The translations under genes and the position numbers were made by a program. Positions 59,112 through 64,000 of a stretch of DNA of 64,000 nt are shown here, piece by piece (position 1 is the stretch's first letter; each line of letters starts with the position of its first letter). Source of the stretch: Sphingobium sp. (GTDB lineage Bacteria; Pseudomonadota; Alphaproteobacteria; Sphingomonadales; Sphingomonadaceae); assembly GCA_023266575.1 (NCBI GenBank), contig JAHFPV010000002.1, positions 186,001-250,000 on the forward strand, in the 5' to 3' direction. The notes beneath the pieces were generated by a model. That model was not told where the DNA came from and searched no databases. It worked only from the letters and a program-made list of their open reading frames with translations.

Positions 59112-60245
59112 TCAGCCGATCAAGCCGGACAGGCTTTTCCACAGTCCGAAAGACGACAAATCGTTGAAAGTCACCAGCACCATCATGGTCAGCAGCACAG
59201 CCAGACCCGATTTATAGGCCCATTCCTGCACCCGTTCGCTGACCGGCCGCCGCTGCACTGCCTCTATTCCGTAAAACAGCAGATGCCCGCCATCCAGCAT
59301 CGGGATTGGCAACAAATTGATGAACCCCAAGTTAATCGAGATGAGCGCGGCAAAGAAGATGAAGCTTTCGATGCCCAGCGTCGCCGCCTGCCCGGAAACC
59401 TGCGCGATCTTCAACGGCCCGCCCAGTTCCTTGACCGACCGACCGCCGCTGACGATCTGGCCCATCGTCTCGACCATGGTGCGGACAATCTGTCCTGTCC
59501 GCTCCACCGCGACGACCGGTGCGCGCAGCAGGCTGACCGGCTCGATCACGGGATCGCCGGGGGCCAGCCCAAGGCGACCGATCTGGAATGTGTTGCCGAA
59601 ACCGTCATCCTCGGTCACGCTGCCGATCTTGCCGCCCTTGGCAAAGGTCTTGCCGTTCCGCTCGATCACCATGGCGACCGTCTCGCCGGGCCGGATCTGC
59701 GCATAGAGGCGAATATCGTCGAACGTCGCCATTTCGCGCCCGCCTAGCGACACGATCCGGTCGCCCGGCAGGATACCCGCCGCCGCCGCCGCGCTGCCGG
59801 GCTGCACCTGACCCGCAACCGCAGGCGTCCGGCTCTCGCCATGCACGAAGGCAAAGGTCGCCAATATCAGAATCGCGAACAGAAAATTGATCGCCGGTCC
59901 CGCCGCGACGATCGCCGCGCGCTGCCATAGCGGCTTGGACGGAAAGCTCTGCGCCCGCTCGGCAGCGGGCAGTTCCAGCCAGGCTGGGTCAGTCATGCTC
60001 GCCGCATTCATGTCGCCCTTGAAGCGGACATAGCCGCCCAAGGGGAGCGCCGCGACGCGCCAGCGTGTGCCGCGCTTGTCGACCCAGGCGAACAGTTCCG
60101 GCCCGAAGCCGATCGAAAACGCCTCCGCCTTCACCCCGCACCAGCGTCCGACCAGATAATGGCCCAGCTCATGCACGAAAACGAGCGGCCCGATGACCGC
60201 CACAAATGCCAGAACAGTCAGCAGAAAACCGGGATTGTGGATCAA
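59112..60245 (-). CDS. rseP: Site-2 intramembrane metalloprotease RseP
   Basis: 377 residues. The active-site motif HELGH is at 25-29 in the first transmembrane helix, with the second metal site in NLLPIPMLDGGH. One PDZ domain (about 110-200: VQPGSAAAAAGILPGDRIVSLGG) lies between. It cuts membrane-bound anti-sigma factors and signal-peptide remnants. Its start overlaps the dxr stop by 4 bases. The dxr-rseP-bamA order is standard. Confidence 0.96.
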   Translation of the reverse strand: MIHNPGFLLTVLAFVAVIGPLVFVHELGHYLVGRWCGVKAEAFSIGFGPELFAWVDKRGTRWRVAALPLGGYVRFKGDMNAASMTDPAWLELPAAERAQSFPSKPLWQRAAIVAAGPAINFLFAILILATFAFVHGESRTPAVAGQVQPGSAAAAAGILPGDRIVSLGGREMATFDDIRLYAQIRPGETVAMVIERNGKTFAKGGKIGSVTEDDGFGNTFQIGRLGLAPGDPVIEPVSLLRAPVVAVERTGQIVRTMVETMGQIVSGGRSVKELGGPLKIAQVSGQAATLGIESFIFFAALISINLGFINLLPIPMLDGGHLLFYGIEAVQRRPVSERVQEWAYKSGLAVLLTMMVLVTFNDLSSFGLWKSLSGLIG

Positions 60246-61402
60246 ACCGTCAATCTTTCCATCACATTGCCCGCCATGGCACGCGCCCCGGCGTCGGCCG
60301 CCAGCACATCGTCAATCGTGGAGGGCATTGGCGCGCTATAGCGGGTCAACACCTCCTCCACAATCATGGCGATATCAAGGAAGCCGATCGCCCCGCCCAG
60401 AAACGCGGCAACCGCGACCTCATTGGCCGCGTTCAGGATCGCGGGCACCGCCCCGCCCGCCGCCGCCGCCTCGCGCGTCAGGCGCAAAGCAGGGAAGCGA
60501 TCCTCATCGGGTGCCTCGAAATCCAGCCGCCCAATCCGCGCGAGATCGAGCGGCAGGCAGGGCGTGGCGATCCGCTGCGGCCAGGCCAGCGCATGGGCGA
60601 TCGGTATTCGCATGTCCGGCGATCCGAGCTGCGCCAGCGTCGACCGGTCGCGATATTCGACCATCGAATGGATCACCGATTGCGGGTGGACGAGTATCTC
60701 GATCCGGTCGAGGCCGACCGGGAACAGATGCGCCGCCTCGATCAGTTCCAGACCCTTGTTCATCATCGTCGCGCTATCGACGCTGATCTTGGCCCCCATC
60801 GACCAGTTGGGATGCGCCACCGCCTGCGCGGGCGTGATATTGGCCATCTCCGCGCGGCTGCGCGTGCGGAACGGCCCGCCGCTGGCGGTCAGGGTAATTC
60901 TTGCGACATCTTCCAAACGACTGCCAGCAAGGCACTGGAAAATGGCATTATGCTCACTATCCACCGGCAGCAAGGTCGTGCCGGAAACCCCAGCCGCCGC
61001 CATCATCAGCCCACCAGCCGACACCAGCGACTCCTTGTTCGCCAGCGCCACGGTGCCGCCAGCCTTCAGCGCCGCCATCGTCGGTCGCAGCCCCGCGCAA
61101 CCAACAATCGCCGCCATGGTCCAGTCCGCGCCAGCCCCTGCGACATCGACCAGCGCCTGTTCGCCCGCCGCCGCCTCGATCCCCGTTCCGGCCAGCGCCT
61201 CCTTCAACGCCCCGTACAGCCGCTCCTGGCCGATGACCGCGACCTTGGCCCCGGTCTCCCGCGCCAGTGCCGCCAGGCTGTCCAGCTCACTGTTCGCCGT
61301 CAGCGCCACCACCTCATAGGCATCGCGATCCCGCCGGATCAGGTCCAGCGTTGACTGCCCCACCGACCCGGTCGCGCCAAAGATCGAAACCTTCCGGGTC
61401 AT
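60242..61402 (-). CDS. dxr: 1-deoxy-D-xylulose 5-phosphate reductoisomerase
   Basis: 386 residues. It makes MEP in the non-mevalonate isoprenoid pathway. The NADPH loop ATGSVGQSTLDLI starts at about residue 10; LPVDSEHNAIFQCL and ASGGPFR are the metal- and substrate-binding segments, and NKGLELIEAAHLF follows. Its start overlaps the cdsA stop by 4 bases (ATGA). Confidence 0.97.
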   Translation of the reverse strand: MTRKVSIFGATGSVGQSTLDLIRRDRDAYEVVALTANSELDSLAALARETGAKVAVIGQERLYGALKEALAGTGIEAAAGEQALVDVAGAGADWTMAAIVGCAGLRPTMAALKAGGTVALANKESLVSAGGLMMAAAGVSGTTLLPVDSEHNAIFQCLAGSRLEDVARITLTASGGPFRTRSRAEMANITPAQAVAHPNWSMGAKISVDSATMMNKGLELIEAAHLFPVGLDRIEILVHPQSVIHSMVEYRDRSTLAQLGSPDMRIPIAHALAWPQRIATPCLPLDLARIGRLDFEAPDEDRFPALRLTREAAAAGGAVPAILNAANEVAVAAFLGGAIGFLDIAMIVEEVLTRYSAPMPSTIDDVLAADAGARAMAGNVMERLTV

Positions 61403-62175
61403 CGCAGCACCAGCAGCAGATACAGCAAGGCCGCCAGCGGCGCAGCGGTCGCCACCCCGTCCAGCCGGTCCATCACCCCGCCATGGCCGGGCAGCAGCGA
61501 TCCGCTATCCTTAACCCCCGCCCGCCGCTTCATCGCGCTTTCCAGCAGATCGCCCCCCTGCGCCGCCACCGCCAGCAGGCCGCTGGCCGCCGCCAGTTCG
61601 ATCGGCAGCCCGGCAAAACGGTGCAGCGCAAAGCCGACCAGCAACGCCGCCAGCACGCCCCCGCCCAGCCCCGACCAGGTCTTGGACGGGCTGATCCGCG
61701 GCGCCAGCTTCGGCCCGCCGATCGACCGGCCCGCAAAATAGGCACCAATGTCTGTCGCCCACACCAAAGCCAGCGCCCACAGCGCCAGCGTCAGGCCAAA
61801 GATATTCGGTGCCTGCCCGCGCAGGAACAGCAAAGCCATCACCGGCAGGCAGACGTAGATCACGCCCAGCGCCAGCCGGACCGATCGCGTCGCCACGATC
61901 ACGAACAGGAACGCCGCCACCAGCAGCCCGATCGCAAACCAGGACAGCCCCGCCGCCAGCGGACAAAGAATCGCCAACGGCACCGACACCGCATACATGG
62001 ACAATTTCTTGTGATCTGCCGACGCGCCGCTCAGATCAGCCCATTCGGCCTGCATCAGCACGCCTGCCGCCGACAGCAACACCCAGAAGAGCAGCCCACC
62101 CGACAGCAAAGCGCCCAGCGCCACCGCAATCAGCACGACGCCCACAATAGCGCGGGTGCGCAATTCGCTTGCCAT
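61399..62175 (-). CDS. cdsA: Phosphatidate cytidylyltransferase
   Basis: 258 residues from the ATG at 62175. It makes CDP-diacylglycerol for phospholipid synthesis. Several transmembrane helices; the signature is visible as ATDIGAYFAGRSIGGPKLAPRISPSKTWSGLGGG with HGGVMDRLDG. It overlaps dxr by 4 bases and follows uppS by 5 bases. Confidence 0.95.
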   Translation of the reverse strand: MASELRTRAIVGVVLIAVALGALLSGGLLFWVLLSAAGVLMQAEWADLSGASADHKKLSMYAVSVPLAILCPLAAGLSWFAIGLLVAAFLFVIVATRSVRLALGVIYVCLPVMALLFLRGQAPNIFGLTLALWALALVWATDIGAYFAGRSIGGPKLAPRISPSKTWSGLGGGVLAALLVGFALHRFAGLPIELAAASGLLAVAAQGGDLLESAMKRRAGVKDSGSLLPGHGGVMDRLDGVATAAPLAALLYLLLVLR

Positions 62176-62180
62176 CCCGC

Positions 62181-62921
62181 TCACAGCCCGCCGAAACGGC
62201 GGTCCCTCAAGCGGAAAGCATCCAGCGCCTTGGCCAGTGCATGGGCGTCGAAATCGGGCCACAGCATGTCGGTGAAATAGAGTTCGGCATAGGCCGCCTG
62301 CCACAGCATGAAGTTGCTCAAGCGCTGCTCGCCCGACGTGCGGATCAGCAGGTCGAGCGGCGGCAGGTCAGCCGTATCGAGCGCCGCGTCAATATCCCCC
62401 ACGCCAATCGCGTCCGCCGCAATCTCGCCCGCCACGACCCGCTGCGCCAGCGCCTGTGCCGCGCGGACCATCTCGTCCTGCGCGCCATAGTTGAGCGCAA
62501 TCGCGATGATCGGCCCGCTATTGCCCGCCGTGCGCGCCACCGCATCCTCGATCAGCGCGACCAGCGAAGGCTCCAGCGCCTTATAATTGCCGATAATCCG
62601 CAACCGCACGCCATTGGCATGAAATTCGTCCAGATCCGCCTGGATGAAGTGGCGCAGCAGCCCCATCAGGTCCGCGACTTCGCTCGCCGGGCGCTTCCAG
62701 TTTTCCGACGAGAAAGCGTAGAGCGTCAGGCACTCCAGCCCCATGTCCCGCGCCGCGCGCGACACGCGGCGGACCGCCTCCACCCCGGCACGATGCCCGG
62801 CGATGCGCGGCAGCAACCGCTTCTTCGCCCAGCGACCATTGCCGTCCATGATGATGGCGACATGGCGCGCGCCATGGGCGGGCGCGGCCTGGGGCAGATC
62901 GGGCCGGACTTGCGTGGCCAT
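62181..62921 (-). CDS. uppS: Undecaprenyl diphosphate synthase (isoprenyl transferase)
   Basis: 246 residues. The catalytic Asp26 lies in HVAIIMDGNGRWAKKR. LYAFSSENWKRP and the C-terminal DLLIRTSGEQRLSNFMLWQ are diagnostic. It makes the C55 carrier of cell-wall synthesis. It lies between frr and cdsA in the conserved envelope block. Confidence 0.97.
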   Translation of the reverse strand: MATQVRPDLPQAAPAHGARHVAIIMDGNGRWAKKRLLPRIAGHRAGVEAVRRVSRAARDMGLECLTLYAFSSENWKRPASEVADLMGLLRHFIQADLDEFHANGVRLRIIGNYKALEPSLVALIEDAVARTAGNSGPIIAIALNYGAQDEMVRAAQALAQRVVAGEIAADAIGVGDIDAALDTADLPPLDLLIRTSGEQRLSNFMLWQAAYAELYFTDMLWPDFDAHALAKALDAFRLRDRRFGGL

Positions 62922-62965
62922 CAGCTGGTGGGGATTGCGCGGATCATGGGCGGAACAGTCCCGGC

Positions 62966-63523
62966 TTACTGGCCGAGAATTTCCTTTTCCTTGGCCGCAA
63001 AGGTCGCGTCCAGTTCCGCAATGACGCCGTCGGTCAGCTTCTGGACCTCGGTTTCCTTGCGCTTGCGCTCATCCTCGCTGATTTCGCCCTTCTTCTCGTC
63101 GGCCTTCAGGCTGTCCATGCCATCACGCCGCACGTTGCGCACCGCGATGCGGGCGGCTTCGGCATATTTGCTCGCCAGCTTGGCCAGTTCCTTGCGACGA
63201 TCCTCGGTCAGGTCAGGGATCGGCAGGCGCAGCGTCTGCCCGTCGACGATGGGATTGAGGCCGAGGCCCGCCGACCGGATCGCCTTGTCCACCGGACCCA
63301 CATTGGTCTTGTCCCACACCTGCACCGATAACATGCGCGGCTCAGGAGCGGACACGGTCGCCACCTGATTGAGCGGCATCGACGCGCCATAGACGGTCAC
63401 TGTCACCGGATCGAGCAGCATCACATTGGCGCGCCCGGTGCGCAGGCCCGAAAGGTCGCCCTTGAGCGATTCGACCGCACCCGCCATGCGGCGTTCCAGG
63501 TCCGATTTGTCATATTGCGGCAT
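62966..63523 (-). CDS. frr: Ribosome recycling factor
   Basis: 185 residues from the ATG at 63523. It splits the post-termination ribosome with [47 protein letters not shown] and the charged helix ending in KEILGQ are the full family pattern. It begins 4 bases after pyrH. Confidence 0.98.
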   Translation of the reverse strand: MPQYDKSDLERRMAGAVESLKGDLSGLRTGRANVMLLDPVTVTVYGASMPLNQVATVSAPEPRMLSVQVWDKTNVGPVDKAIRSAGLGLNPIVDGQTLRLPIPDLTEDRRKELAKLASKYAEAARIAVRNVRRDGMDSLKADEKKGEISEDERKRKETEVQKLTDGVIAELDATFAAKEKEILGQ

Positions 63524-63527
63524 GTGA

Positions 63528-64000
63528 TCAGCTCTCCTGATTTTGGACGATCGTCGCCACGCCCTGCCCGGCCAGCACAGTCGCCAGATTGCCGGTTTCG
63601 CGGATGTTGAACACGACGATGGGAATATGATTGTCACGGCACAGCGCAATCGCGCTGGCGTCCATGACCTTGAGATTGTCTGTCAGCACCCGATCGAAAC
63701 TGATTTCGTCATAACGGGTCGCACTGGCCACCTTCTTGGGATCGGCATCATAGACGCCATCCACGCTGGTGCCCTTGAAGATCGCATCGCAATTCATCTC
63801 CGCCGCGCGGAGCGCTGCCGTCGTGTCGGTGGTGAAGAAGGGATTACCGGTGCCCGCCGCGAATATGACGATCCGGCCCTTTTCCATATGCCGCACCGCT
63901 TTGCGCCGGATATAGGGTTCGCACACCGACGCCATCGGGATGGCCGACTGGACACGCGTGTCGCAGCCAATCTTCTCCAGCGCATTCTGCACCGCCAGCG
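63528..64000 (-). CDS. pyrH: UMP kinase, 5' partial
   Basis: C-terminal ~157 residues of UMP kinase; the gene continues past the right edge. [46 protein letters not shown], and the end [24 protein letters not shown] are the family pattern of the amino-acid-kinase fold. It makes UDP from UMP. The (tsf)-pyrH-frr order is common, though tsf cannot be seen here. Confidence 0.96.
   Translation of the reverse strand, partial: LAVQNALEKIGCDTRVQSAIPMASVCEPYIRRKAVRHMEKGRIVIFAAGTGNPFFTTDTTAALRAAEMNCDAIFKGTSVDGVYDADPKKVASATRYDEISFDRVLTDNLKVMDASAIALCRDNHIPIVVFNIRETGNLATVLAGQGVATIVQNQES

Overview
The window is a 64 kb stretch of GC-rich chromosome, dense with housekeeping genes. It most likely comes from an alphaproteobacterium of the sphingomonad group (Sphingobium, Sphingomonas or a relative). 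This rests on protein similarity as I recall it, on GC bias, on families of short palindromic repeats in the gaps, and on a bamA-skp-fabZ cluster with no lpx genes, as expected for bacteria that carry glycosphingolipids instead of lipopolysaccharide. No rRNA, tRNA, CRISPR array, phage or complete insertion sequence was found.

Layout. 1-6641: end of an HxlR-type regulator facing ligA, then (minus strand) a small monooxygenase, recN, bamD and an orphan sensor kinase. 6789-19170: a long minus-strand transcription/translation block in the order rimP, nusA, tautomerase, ylxR, infB, a toxin-antitoxin pair, rbfA, hydrolase, tdk, truB, rpsO, pnp. 19414-27366: a PQQ-type sugar dehydrogenase, the tpiA-secG-pyrG group, and divergent ppiD-trpE. 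27400-36426: extensin-like protein, NUDIX hydrolase, LysR/ilvD, glutathione-dependent formaldehyde oxidation (frmA-fghA with a divergent LysR), TetR and queA. 36666-39713: cyclophilin, coaD, ispA-xseB and a small lipoprotein. 39932-46758: purL, an orphan GIY-YIG nuclease between repeat clusters, DUF3052 protein, methyltransferase, DUF418 membrane protein, bfd and bfr for iron storage, and mutT. 46840-53622: two orphan Flp pilins, an M48 protease, accA, xerD, two unknown envelope genes, and aroK. 53613-64000: aroB, rpmE, and the envelope block pyrH-frr-uppS-cdsA-dxr-rseP-bamA-skp-fabZ (minus strand).

The clearest oddities are: a RelE-type toxin inserted with its antitoxin between infB and rbfA and broken by one extra base in a T5 run; a 26-bp inverted repeat beside it; a palindromic repeat inserted in frame in truB, adding about 50 residues; another repeat element whose terminal repeat supplies the stop codon of the sugar dehydrogenase; and repeat clusters on both sides of the GIY-YIG gene. 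I did not find an obvious new multi-gene system. The repeat/GIY-YIG arrangement and the truB insertion are the best candidates for something undescribed.
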